Source of the DNA: DASQFI01 sp035633215
GTDB lineage: Bacteria > Acidobacteriota > Vicinamibacteria > Vicinamibacterales > SCN-69-37
DNA: 64,000 nt
Assembly: GCA_035633215.1 (NCBI GenBank)
Contig: DASQFI010000010.1
Location: forward strand, 124,001 to 188,000
Direction: 5' to 3'
Shown: in pieces, positions 56,216 to 64,000 of the stretch
How the letters are laid out: each line of letters begins with the position of its first letter
Numbering within the stretch: position 1 is the first letter of the stretch
Made by a program: the position numbers and the translations under genes
Notes under the pieces: generated by a model
The model's input: only the letters and a program-made list of their open reading frames with translations
Database searches by the model: none
What the model was told of the DNA's origin: nothing

Positions 56216-58200
56216 TGGCGTCGCACAACGAGGAGGACGATCAGCTCCGCGCCGTTGCCCTGCAGAATGCGCAGAGCATTCTCCTCGCGCGCAGGCGAGC
56301 CGAAGACGAGCTGCGGAAGCAGTCGGAGTGGCTGCGGATTACGCTGGCTAGCATTGGCGATGCCGTGATCAGCACCGATGCCGAGGGCCACGTGACGTTC
56401 ATGAACGTCGTGGCCGAGGCGTTGACGGGTTGGTCTCAAGCCGACGCTCTGGGACGCCCGCTGGTGGACGTCTTCCGGATCGTTCACGAACGCACCCGCC
56501 AACCGGTCGAGAATCCCGCCCTGGAGGCCCTGCGGGCCCGCACCGTCGTCAGGCTGGCGAATCACACGATCCTGATCTCCCGCGACGGGAGAGAAGTTCT
56601 GATCGACGACAGCGCCGGTCCCATCAGGGACGATTCCGGATCGACGGTCGGCGCGATTCTCGTCTTTCGCGACGTATCCGAGCGTAAGGACACCGAGCTG
56701 GCCCGGGCCCATCTGGCGGCCATCATCGAATCGTCCGAAGACGCCATTGTCAGCAAGACGCTCGAGGGCATCATCCTGTCGTGGAACGCAGGCGCTGAAC
56801 GGCTGTTCGGCTATCCATCTGAAGAGGCGATCGGGCGGCCGATCACGCTCGTGATTCCGGCGGACCGTCTCGACGAGGAGCATGAGATCGTGGCGCGGAT
56901 TGCCCGGGGCGAACGCATCGAGCACTTCGAGACCGTCCGCGTCGCCAAGGATGGCCGCCGCATCGAAATCTCTCTCACCGTGTCCCCGATCCGTGATGCC
57001 GACGGCGTAGTCATCGGCGCCTCCAAGATCGCCCGCGACATCACCGATCGAAGAAACGCCGAGCGCGCGCTTCGAGAGGTGGACACTCAAAAGGACCGGT
57101 TCATTGCGCTGCTGGCACACGAGCTGCGCAATCCGCTTGCCCCATTGACTAACGCGCTGCAGGTGATGAGACTGGCGGCCGACGACGCGTCGGCCGTGGC
57201 CGGGGCCCGCGATGTGATGGAGCGGCAGCTGTCGCACCTGGTCCGTCTCATCGACGACCTGCTCGACATCTCGCGGATCGGCCAGAACAAGCTGGAGCTT
57301 CGACGAAGCCGCGTGCTCCTGGCGGATGTGGTTCGGAGCGCCGTCGAAACGGCCCGTCCGTTGATGGATGGCGCTGGGCACTTGTTGACCGTCTCGCTTC
57401 CGGCTGAGCCGATCCATCTGGACGCCGACCTCACCCGGCTCTCTCAGGTGTTTGGCAACCTGTTGACCAACAGCGCGAAGTACACAGAGCGCGGCGGGCG
57501 AATCGTGCTCGCGGCCGACCGTCAGGGCAACGACGTTCTCGTGTCCGTGCGAGACAACGGAATAGGCATACCGGCGGACGCGCGGCTTCGCATCTTCGAC
57601 ATGTTCTCTCAGCTCGATCGCCGCGTCGAACGGACGAGAGGGGGCCTCGGGATCGGACTGGCGCTGGTCAAGGGTCTGGTCGAAATGCATGGAGGCACCG
57701 TCACCGCCGAGAGTGAGGGTTCGGGAAAGGGCAGTACCTTCACGGTCAAACTGCCGGCGATCGCTACCCCGAGTGGAACGTCAGCCGGCGGCTCATCCGA
57801 GAGCGCACCGCGTGCCAACGGACCTCGACGACGGATCCTTGTCGTCGACGACAATCGAGACGCGGCCGATTCCATGGCGTCGATGCTCGAGCTCATGGGA
57901 AACGAAGTGCGGACGGCCTATAGCGGCGCCGAAGCGCTCCGAACGGCTGAGGCGTTTCAGCCCAAACTGATCTTCATGGATGTCGGGATGCCCGACCTCA
58001 ATGGCTACGATACGACCCAGCGAATCCGCGAGCAGTCTTGGGGACGCGGAATGGTCATCATTGCGCTGACGGGTTGGGGGCAGGAGCGGGACCGCGTCCG
58101 CTCGAGAGACGCCGGGTGCGACGGTCACCTGGTCAAGCCCGTCAATGTGCTGGAGCTCGAGCAGTCGCTCCGGCAAGCCGAGGAGAGCGGACGGAACTAG
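56215..58200 (+). CDS. PAS-domain hybrid histidine kinase with receiver
   Basis: 661 residues from GTG 56215. A short coiled coil (LRAVALQNAQSILLARRRAE) leads to PAS 1 (WLRITLASIGDAVISTDAEG) and PAS 2 (LAAIIESSEDAIVSKTLEGI; WNAGAERLFGYPSEEAIGRP), then the phospho-acceptor helix FIALLAHELRNPLAPLTNAL, ATP-binding boxes (QVFGNLLTNSAKYTERGG, VRDNGIGIPADARLRIFDMF, GGLGIGLALVKGLVEMHGGT) and a C-terminal receiver (RILVVDDNRDAADSMASMLE; LIFMDVGMPDLNGYDTTQRI; DGHLVKPVN). No membrane segment. The family often acts in phosphorelays. Start overlap with the MetE relic (TAGTG) suggests coupled translation with it. Confidence 0.92.
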   Translation: MASHNEEDDQLRAVALQNAQSILLARRRAEDELRKQSEWLRITLASIGDAVISTDAEGHVTFMNVVAEALTGWSQADALGRPLVDVFRIVHERTRQPVENPALEALRARTVVRLANHTILISRDGREVLIDDSAGPIRDDSGSTVGAILVFRDVSERKDTELARAHLAAIIESSEDAIVSKTLEGIILSWNAGAERLFGYPSEEAIGRPITLVIPADRLDEEHEIVARIARGERIEHFETVRVAKDGRRIEISLTVSPIRDADGVVIGASKIARDITDRRNAERALREVDTQKDRFIALLAHELRNPLAPLTNALQVMRLAADDASAVAGARDVMERQLSHLVRLIDDLLDISRIGQNKLELRRSRVLLADVVRSAVETARPLMDGAGHLLTVSLPAEPIHLDADLTRLSQVFGNLLTNSAKYTERGGRIVLAADRQGNDVLVSVRDNGIGIPADARLRIFDMFSQLDRRVERTRGGLGIGLALVKGLVEMHGGTVTAESEGSGKGSTFTVKLPAIATPSGTSAGGSSESAPRANGPRRRILVVDDNRDAADSMASMLELMGNEVRTAYSGAEALRTAEAFQPKLIFMDVGMPDLNGYDTTQRIREQSWGRGMVIIALTGWGQERDRVRSRDAGCDGHLVKPVNVLELEQSLRQAEESGRN

Positions 58201-58219
58201 GAAGCAGTAACCTTCGGCG

Positions 58220-58225
58220 TATACT
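58220..58225 (+). promoter_or_regulatory. -10 box TATACT
   Basis: TATACT just after the histidine kinase gene and 42 nt before ATG 58268 gives the SDR gene its own promoter with a normal leader of about 35 nt; a GAGG site precedes the ATG. Confidence 0.4.
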
Positions 58226-58267
58226 TCGGCCTCCCAAACGGTCTCCCGGGAGAATCCGAGGTACGCC

Positions 58268-59143
58268 ATGACTCTGATCGTTGGCGCCACTGGCACGCTT
58301 GGCGGCGAAATCTGCCGTCTGCTGACGGAACGAAAGAAGGCGGTTCGGGCGCTCGTCCGCGCAACGTCGAATGCCGAAAAGGTCGCAGGCCTGAAGAACC
58401 TGGGCGTCGAGATCGTGCAGGGTGATCTGAAGGATCGGCCGTCACTGGAAGCCGCCTGTCGCGGTGTAAGCGCGGTCGTGACGACCGCTTCGTCGACACA
58501 CTCACGCCAGGAAGGCGATTCGATTGAGAGCGTCGATCGGCAGGGCCAGCTGGATCTGATCGACGCCGCCGAACGCGCCGGCGTCGCGCGCTTCGTCCTG
58601 ATCTCCTTTCCGGAGAGCGATCCGGACTTTCCGCTTCAAGCGGCGAAACGTGCCGTGGAGAACCGGCTGCGAAGCAGCCGCATGACCTACACGATCCTGC
58701 AGCCGACATTTTTCACGGAGATTTGGCTGAGCCCGGCTCTGGGCTTCGACCCGGCGAACGGCACGGCGCAGATCTACGGCAGCGGCCAGAACAAGATCAG
58801 CTGGATCTCGTTCCAGGACGTCGCCAGGTTCGCCGTGGAGGCGATCGACAATCCCACCGCCACGAATGCGACGATCGAACTCGGCGGTCCGGACGCGTTG
58901 AGCCCGCTCGAAGTCGTGCGCCTGGTCGAGCAGACGCTGGGCAGGACGGTTGCCGTGCAGCACGTCCACGAAGACGCGCTCCGGGCGCAGCACAGCCAGG
59001 CCGCCGATTCGTTGCAGCAGTCGTTTGCCGGACTGATGCTCTACTACGCCCACGGCGACGTCATCGACATGACGCAGACGCTCCGGGCCCTTCCCGTCGG
59101 AGACTTGCGGTCGGTTCGCGGACATTTCCAGGCACACGCCTGA
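58268..59143 (+). CDS. NmrA-like NAD(P)-binding protein
   Basis: 291 residues of the atypical SDR/NmrA group: ILVGATGTLGGE-type loop (LIVGATGTLGGEICRLLTER), RALVRATSNAEKVAGLKNLG, VEIVQGDLKDRPSLEAACRG, VVTTASSTHSRQEGDSIESV, FVLISFPESDPDFPLQAAKR, TILQPTFFTEIWLSPALGFD. There is no YxxxK catalytic pair, so it may be a redox sensor or reductase of quinone type. It is followed 19 nt later by the secreted metallopeptidase-like gene, likely in one transcript. Confidence 0.85.
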   Translation: MTLIVGATGTLGGEICRLLTERKKAVRALVRATSNAEKVAGLKNLGVEIVQGDLKDRPSLEAACRGVSAVVTTASSTHSRQEGDSIESVDRQGQLDLIDAAERAGVARFVLISFPESDPDFPLQAAKRAVENRLRSSRMTYTILQPTFFTEIWLSPALGFDPANGTAQIYGSGQNKISWISFQDVARFAVEAIDNPTATNATIELGGPDALSPLEVVRLVEQTLGRTVAVQHVHEDALRAQHSQAADSLQQSFAGLMLYYAHGDVIDMTQTLRALPVGDLRSVRGHFQAHA

Positions 59144-59162
59144 AACGACGTTCGGAGGAGGC

Positions 59163-61469
59163 ATGAGAACGAAGGTCCTGGCGGTTCTCGCAGCGATCGC
59201 GGGGCTCGCTGTTCTCCCGGCGCCAGCCGGACGCGACGTCACGTTCGCTCAGGGTGGACAGGCGCCCGGGCGCTCCATCGGCACGATCTCGACGCGCGGG
59301 GATCTGATCGTCCTCGAGTTGAACGAAGACGCCCTCGGCAGAGCGAACATGTTCGACCTCGAGAAACGGACCGTTCGCTTCGCGGCCGTCGCCGGGGGCT
59401 ACCGAGCTGAAACAGCCGCGCTGCGATGGGATCCGGAATTCGGCGCCGAGATGACCGGGGCGCAGGTGTCGCTCAAAAACTTCGTGTTTCCGTTTTCCGG
59501 TCGGAACTGGGACTCGTTCTCGGTTGGCACCACCGGATCGATCGCGTTTTCAGCACCGCCTCCCGCCACGCCGCCCGGCGGCCGCGGTGCGGGCGCGGCC
59601 GGAGCCCAGCAGGGCGGGGCAGTCGGTGCCGGTGGCGGGCGCGGCGGCGGCGTCACGATTGGCCGTTTCGATCAACTGCAGGAAGCGGCTCGCACGCTCG
59701 TCAACGCACAGCCCGCAATCTGTGTCTTCATGAAGCCGCGCATGTCCGGCACGCGGTACGTGAAGGAACTGTCGGACCGCGCCGTGATCACCTGGAACCT
59801 GACCGAGCCGGCCGCCGGCATCCAGGACTTCACGTGGGTGCCGACGGTCAACCGCTTTCAAGCGGTGCTCTTCAAGGACGGCGCGATTGAGATGTCATAC
59901 GAGCAACTGGCCGCACGCGACGCCATCGTCGGCATCTATCCGCTCGTGAATGCGGGCATCGAGAACGAGAAGCCGATTGCATCGTTGAAGGACGGAGCGG
60001 ATCCGGCGCTTCCCGCGCACCTCGACGTGACGAACGTGCGTCTGGCGGCGGTCGGCGGCCTCTATCTCAAGGTCACGTTCGAAACGCGCGGGCCGGCTCT
60101 CGCCGAAGGAGATGCCGCGATCAGCGGCGTCACGTATCACGTCACGCTCAACAAAGACCTCCTCTGGACGATTCGCGGCGCGATCGCGGGCGGGCGCGGC
60201 GGTCGTGGCGGCGGTGGAAACACGCCGCGGTACGTGGCATCCGGCACCGGCGTGTCTCCGGCGGTCACCGTCAAAGGCAACACCGTCTCGATTCAGGGCA
60301 TCCTGCCTCCGGGATTCAAGGCCGGTGACAAGCTCATGGTCTCCGCGGAGATTTCGCGAGAGCCGTCAGGCGGCGCCGCGGACACCATCGCCGCTCAGTC
60401 GGTGTCGTTTTCAGGGCTGCCCAGTCCTGAACAGGATCTGTCGTCGCTGACGGCGCAGACGGGCTCGTTCGCGACGATCTTCGAGTCGTTTCATTATCTG
60501 AAGCTGCCGAATCCTCGCGATCTGACGTGTACGGTGATCAAAGCCCTCGGCGACCACTTCGACTTCCTCGCGTATTACTCGGACTTCCGCGTGGACAATC
60601 AGGAAGCCGGCACGCCCAGCACGGGTCCTCTCGGCGGCGGGCCGAATGGCGGCGCGGTCACGGGTATCGGCGTCCCGCAGCGAGCACTCGACAGCTACTG
60701 CACGGCCGGGCGATTTCAGTGGCAGTTCGTGCAGCCGGTGTACGCCGGATCGAACCAGATGCAGGAGCGGCCGCCTGACGGCATCACCGACACGAGCCCG
60801 CGGAACATCATTTCTTATACATATCAGATCGGCGAGCGCACGCCCGATCGGCGGTTGCTGCCGTACAACTACGGCATCTCGCAAATCGCCCACGAGATGG
60901 GGCACCGCTGGAGCGCCTTCGTCTCCGCCAGGATCGGGACCGAGACGATCCCCCTCGGGCCCACGCACTGGGCGCGCGGTCTGCACGCGCCGGTCGCATT
61001 TCCGTTTCAGCGGCCAAGCGAAGCCTCCGCCATGGGCGGCGGTGTGTGGCAGGACAATTTCGACGGCACTTTCACGCAGCTCGACGACGACTACTACGTG
61101 CCGGCGACCGGATGGTCGTATCTCGACCTCTATCTCATGGGGTTGATCAGCGCCTCCGAAGTCCCCGACTTCTTCATCCTTCGCAACCTCGTTGCCGCCG
61201 GCAAAGATGCCAACGGGCGTCCGATCTTCAAGGCCGATCGCACCAAGGTCACGATCACGGACGTCATCGCCGTGGAGGGGCCGCGCCTCCCGGACGTCGA
61301 CAAGGCGCAGAAGGAGTTCAACACCGGGATCGTCGTCATCGTCGAGCGCGGGAAACAGCCGAGCCAGGAGATGATCGATCGCGCCAACGGCATTCGCGTC
61401 GCGTGGATCGATTACTTCCGGACGACCACCGGCCACCGGGCCTCGATGACGACGATGATTCCGAAATAG
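59163..61469 (+). CDS. Secreted protein with HExxH zinc site
   Basis: 768 residues with a signal peptide (VLAVLAAIAGLAVLPAPAG). Residues 30-270 are beta-rich with a Gly/Ala-rich insert (GRGAGAAGAQQGGAVGAGGG). From about 430 is a second domain with YGISQIAHEMGHRWSAFVSA, giving His577-Glu578-x-x-His581 as in zinc metallopeptidases; a third ligand is not certain. Two Gly-rich stretches (VGAGGGRGGG and AGGRGGRGGGGN) look like flexible linkers. The family is unfamiliar to me. A GGAGGAGG site lies before the ATG. Confidence 0.7.
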   Translation: MRTKVLAVLAAIAGLAVLPAPAGRDVTFAQGGQAPGRSIGTISTRGDLIVLELNEDALGRANMFDLEKRTVRFAAVAGGYRAETAALRWDPEFGAEMTGAQVSLKNFVFPFSGRNWDSFSVGTTGSIAFSAPPPATPPGGRGAGAAGAQQGGAVGAGGGRGGGVTIGRFDQLQEAARTLVNAQPAICVFMKPRMSGTRYVKELSDRAVITWNLTEPAAGIQDFTWVPTVNRFQAVLFKDGAIEMSYEQLAARDAIVGIYPLVNAGIENEKPIASLKDGADPALPAHLDVTNVRLAAVGGLYLKVTFETRGPALAEGDAAISGVTYHVTLNKDLLWTIRGAIAGGRGGRGGGGNTPRYVASGTGVSPAVTVKGNTVSIQGILPPGFKAGDKLMVSAEISREPSGGAADTIAAQSVSFSGLPSPEQDLSSLTAQTGSFATIFESFHYLKLPNPRDLTCTVIKALGDHFDFLAYYSDFRVDNQEAGTPSTGPLGGGPNGGAVTGIGVPQRALDSYCTAGRFQWQFVQPVYAGSNQMQERPPDGITDTSPRNIISYTYQIGERTPDRRLLPYNYGISQIAHEMGHRWSAFVSARIGTETIPLGPTHWARGLHAPVAFPFQRPSEASAMGGGVWQDNFDGTFTQLDDDYYVPATGWSYLDLYLMGLISASEVPDFFILRNLVAAGKDANGRPIFKADRTKVTITDVIAVEGPRLPDVDKAQKEFNTGIVVIVERGKQPSQEMIDRANGIRVAWIDYFRTTTGHRASMTTMIPK

Positions 61470-61514
61470 GCTCCGATCCACGCATCCTGCTATCCTCTCC
61501 CCGGGAGTCTCCCC

Positions 61515-62519
61515 ATGGACCTGCTGCACCTCGAACACTTCCTGGCGGTTGTCGATGAAGGCACGTTCACCCGGGCGGCCGAGCGGATGAATCGCACGCA
61601 GCCGGCCATCAGTCAGAGCGTCCGGCGCCTCGAGGAGGAGGTTGGCGCGCCCCTCTTCGCGCGGGACGTGCACGACGTGACGCTGACCGAAGTTGGACGC
61701 GTGCTCGCCGAATCCGCGCGCAAATTGCTCGCGATGCGCGACGACGCCCTGCGGCAGGTGTCCGAGCTTCGGACGCTCAAGGCCGGGCGGCTGACGGTCG
61801 CCGCGCACGAAGCCGCGGCCGTGTACCTCCTCACGGCGCCGCTCAGAAACTACCTGAACAAGTTTCCGGACATCAAAGTCGGCATCCAGCGCAGCCGGCT
61901 GGCGGAGATTCCACGCCAGGTGATGGACCGCGAGGTGGATCTCGGCTTCGTCAAGGACGAGCCCACGTTCCATGAGCTGCACTGGGTCGAAGTGCATTCG
62001 GACCAGATGGTGCTCGTCGCCGCGCCGAGCCACCCGCTCGCGGCCCAGCCGATCGTGTCGATTCGCGATCTCGGATCGCAGCAGTTCGTCATCCACCACG
62101 GCTGCACGGCGACCACGGCTCGCATCCTGCAACTGTTCGAGCAGCACCAGACGCGCTGTCGTGTCGTCGCGGAGCTGTGGAATTTCGAGAACGTGAAGAG
62201 TTTCGTCCGCGAGGAAGTCGGACTCGCGATCGTGCCGGGCATCACGGTGCGGCGCGAGCTGGCCGATGGCACGCTCGTGCGCGTCCCGCTGAGCGAGCTG
62301 TCGATGCCGCGGCGGACGCTGATGATCTACCGGGACCAGGGCTACGTGTCGGATTCGGCGAGCGAGCTCATCAAGCTCGTGCGCTCCTTCAACTGGGACC
62401 ACGAGCCGATCGCCGCCGGCGCACCCACGGCGACCGCACCCACGCCGACGCCACCGGCCAGCCGGAAGGGCGCGATCCGGACGCCCGCGACGGGACGGCC
62501 CGCCAAGGGATGGCACTGA
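61515..62519 (+). CDS. LysR-family transcriptional regulator
   Basis: 334 residues. N-terminal winged HTH: LLHLEHFLAVVDEGTFTRAA, ERMNRTQPAISQSVRRLEEE, FARDVHDVTLTEVGRVLAES. The effector domain follows (RLTVAAHEAAAVYLLTAPLR; VKSFVREEVGLAIVPGITVR). The C-terminus is extended by about 35 residues rich in Ala, Pro and Thr and ending in a basic tail (KGAIRTPATGRPAKGWH), longer than usual for LysR (about 300). A GGGAG site and an upstream TATCCT box precede the ATG. Next to it is the TonB receptor gene on the same strand, a possible target. Confidence 0.9.
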   Translation: MDLLHLEHFLAVVDEGTFTRAAERMNRTQPAISQSVRRLEEEVGAPLFARDVHDVTLTEVGRVLAESARKLLAMRDDALRQVSELRTLKAGRLTVAAHEAAAVYLLTAPLRNYLNKFPDIKVGIQRSRLAEIPRQVMDREVDLGFVKDEPTFHELHWVEVHSDQMVLVAAPSHPLAAQPIVSIRDLGSQQFVIHHGCTATTARILQLFEQHQTRCRVVAELWNFENVKSFVREEVGLAIVPGITVRRELADGTLVRVPLSELSMPRRTLMIYRDQGYVSDSASELIKLVRSFNWDHEPIAAGAPTATAPTPTPPASRKGAIRTPATGRPAKGWH

Positions 62520-62628
62520 CAGAACTTCGAACTGAGAACTTCGAAACTGAAGACCCGACAGGTCAACCTCGCCGTCGATCCCGCGGGGTTTGGGACGAAC
62601 GGCCTTATACCGGCATCACCGGATCTAA

Positions 62629-62657
62629 TTGGCCGTACCGAACCACAGATCTATAGG
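62629..62657 (+). promoter_or_regulatory. Promoter of the TonB receptor gene
   Basis: TTGGCC (62629-62634), 17-nt spacer, TATAGG (62652-62657). CCACAG and CTGTGG (62643-62648 and about 62661-62666) form an inverted repeat around the -10, a possible operator for the nearby LysR protein. GGGGAG before the ATG serves as ribosome-binding site. Confidence 0.45.
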
Positions 62658-62677
62658 CTACCTGTGGGGAGTGTCAT

Positions 62678-64000
62678 ATGACCCGGCTCGGGATAACTGC
62701 GCTCGTAGCGTTCCTCGTCTCTCTTGCGCCCGCCCTGGCGACCGCCCAGGTGCGCACCACCGGTCAAGTCGTCGGCGTCGTCAAAGACGCGTCCGGCGCG
62801 GTGATCGTCAAAGCCGACCTCGTGCTGATCGACACGACAACGGGCCTCACGTACGAGGCCAAGAGCAGTGACGACGGCGGGTTCGTGTTTCCGAATCTTC
62901 AACCCGGCACGTACACCCTCACGGCGACCGCCGGCGGCTTCCGGCCGCTGACGCTGCAGCAGATCGTGGTGCAGACCTCCCGCACCGCGGAAATCGTCGT
63001 CCAGTTCCAGGTGGCCGGCGTCGCGGAACAGATCAACGTCGAAGGCCGGACGTCGGTGGTCGAGACCAAGTCCTCGACGGTCTCGAACACCGTGACGAAC
63101 GAGCAGATTGCCAAGCTGCCGATGAGCGGCCGCAACATCCTGGATTTCGCGCTGCTCGTGCCGGGCGCCACGCAGAGCACGGGCGGCCGCGACAGCCACT
63201 TCAATGGTCTGCCCGGCGGCGCGATCAATATCTCGCTCGACGGCATCAACAACAACTCCGCGCGCTTCCGCAGCGGCGGCACGAGCATGTTCGTGTTCGC
63301 GCCCGTCCGGCTCGGCGCGATCGAAGAGGTGACCGTGTCCACCTCGGGCCTCAGCGCCGAGGCCGGGGCCGAAGGCGCCATGCAGATCCAGTTCGTCACC
63401 AAGCGCGGCTCCAACACGCTGCGTGGACAGGTGTTCGATCAGTACCGGAGCGACAAGCTCAATGCGAATAGCTGGGTGAACCAGATCCGTGGCATCCAGA
63501 AGACCAAGCTGCGCCAGCACGAGTACGGCGCCAACGTCGGCGGCCCGATTATCAAGGGCAAGCTGTTCTTCTTCGGAAACTTCGAGCAGATCTACTCGCC
63601 GAGTGAGGCGACGCGGACGCGCCGGGTGCTCACGCCCGAGGCGCAGCAGGGCATCTTCCGCTACAACGGGAGCGACAACGTCGAGCGGACCTCCAACCTC
63701 CTCGACATCGCCGCGGCCAACGGTTTCTCGCGCACGATCGATCCGTTCATCGCCTCGCAGCTGCAGATCGTCAACAACGCGATCGCCGGCGGCAACCTCG
63801 TCTCGACGAACCTGTTCCAGAACACGTTCAGCTACATCGAAGAGAACACGCCGAATACGAACATCTATCCGACGACCCGCGTCGACTATCAGGCGTCGCC
63901 GTCGCTCGCCATCCGCGGCGTGCTGAACCTGCACTGGCGCGATCTGCCGACGCAGACGCGATACCTCGGCCTGCCGAAAGTGAGCGAAGGCTTCACCTCG
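62678..64000 (+). CDS. TonB-dependent receptor with carboxypeptidase-regulatory domain (3' end outside window)
   Basis: The first 441 residues are present. Signal peptide (ITALVAFLVSLAPALATAQV), an Ig-like carboxypeptidase-regulatory/CNA-B domain (VVGVVKDASGAVIVKADLVL; DDGGFVFPNLQPGTYTLTAT), then a plug-like domain (VVETKSSTVSNTVTNEQIAK; LPMSGRNILDFALLVPGATQ; DGINNNSARFRSGGTSMFVF) and the first barrel strands (GANVGGPIIKGKLFFFGNFE). This is the OmpA-like/SusC-type receptor plan abundant in Acidobacteriota; substrate unknown, probably a glycan or peptide. The reading frame is open through the last base of the window. Confidence 0.9.
   Translation, partial: MTRLGITALVAFLVSLAPALATAQVRTTGQVVGVVKDASGAVIVKADLVLIDTTTGLTYEAKSSDDGGFVFPNLQPGTYTLTATAGGFRPLTLQQIVVQTSRTAEIVVQFQVAGVAEQINVEGRTSVVETKSSTVSNTVTNEQIAKLPMSGRNILDFALLVPGATQSTGGRDSHFNGLPGGAINISLDGINNNSARFRSGGTSMFVFAPVRLGAIEEVTVSTSGLSAEAGAEGAMQIQFVTKRGSNTLRGQVFDQYRSDKLNANSWVNQIRGIQKTKLRQHEYGANVGGPIIKGKLFFFGNFEQIYSPSEATRTRRVLTPEAQQGIFRYNGSDNVERTSNLLDIAAANGFSRTIDPFIASQLQIVNNAIAGGNLVSTNLFQNTFSYIEENTPNTNIYPTTRVDYQASPSLAIRGVLNLHWRDLPTQTRYLGLPKVSEGFTS

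Noticed and set aside
1..64000. CRISPR arrays, tRNA or rRNA genes, insertion sequences
   Set aside because: I saw no regularly spaced repeats, no tRNA-like cloverleaf with the conserved T-loop, no rRNA sequence and no transposase gene.

Overview
The window is GC-rich bacterial DNA whose gene content points to Acidobacteriota, most likely a soil member of the Vicinamibacteria; the lineage is an inference from content, not from a marker gene. The markers are six copies of the large orphan MacB/FtsX-type permease family often called ADOP (5695-8154, 18164-20830, 30695-33114 frameshifted, 34365-36989, 44121-44845 internally deleted, 48314-50986), four small PadR repressors, four Hanks-type Ser/Thr kinases (three with a C-terminal TolB/PD40 beta-propeller), a DUF5695 protein, and a TonB-dependent receptor with an N-terminal carboxypeptidase-regulatory domain at the right edge.

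Layout. 1-2200 is a scarred region: the 3' end of a class V aminotransferase, two gene stubs meeting head to head, then three nested copies of the start of a protein kinase gene. 2189-15761 holds two propeller kinases, a secreted RidA, an orphan permease, a secreted DUF5695 protein, a SLOG-like protein and a secreted double-DTG aspartic protease. 15859-17715 has an Xre/RES toxin-antitoxin pair and a YgfF-like SDR. 17826-20830 is a PadR-permease operon. 20867-25694 is a four-gene minus-strand operon (carbamoyltransferase-methyltransferase fusion, SxtJ, DUF5989, SGNH hydrolase) probably acting on an exported glycan or lipid. A 31-bp direct repeat flanks it, so it looks like an inserted cassette. 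25799-30645 has a BaiN-type flavoprotein and two ABC-F ATPases. 30695-37336 has two permeases around a SerA-type dehydrogenase. 37424-40485 is a two-component pair in which a cyclic-nucleotide-binding histidine kinase is joined to a response regulator fused with a thioredoxin-reductase-like flavoprotein. 41889-44068 is a GT2 plus a nucleotidyltransferase-GT2 fusion. 44121-50986 contains a decayed PadR-permease locus divergent from a kinase, then an intact PadR-permease operon. 51057-64000 has a PQQ-type membrane protein, a kinase-STAND-TPR protein, a PAS histidine kinase, an NmrA-like protein, a secreted HExxH protein, a LysR regulator and the receptor.

Two themes recur. First, several regulatory genes (kinases and PadRs) have a TANNNT-like -10 box 7-10 nt before the start codon, which suggests leaderless transcripts, whereas many enzyme genes have purine-rich Shine-Dalgarno sites. 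Putative PadR operators lie in these same short regions. Second, the DNA is full of deletion scars and short palindromic repeats: gene relics at 141-620, 1885-2198, 25702-25782, 44121-44845 and 56000-56215, and GTAGGG...CCCTAC cloverleaf repeats that supply the stop codon of two permease genes.
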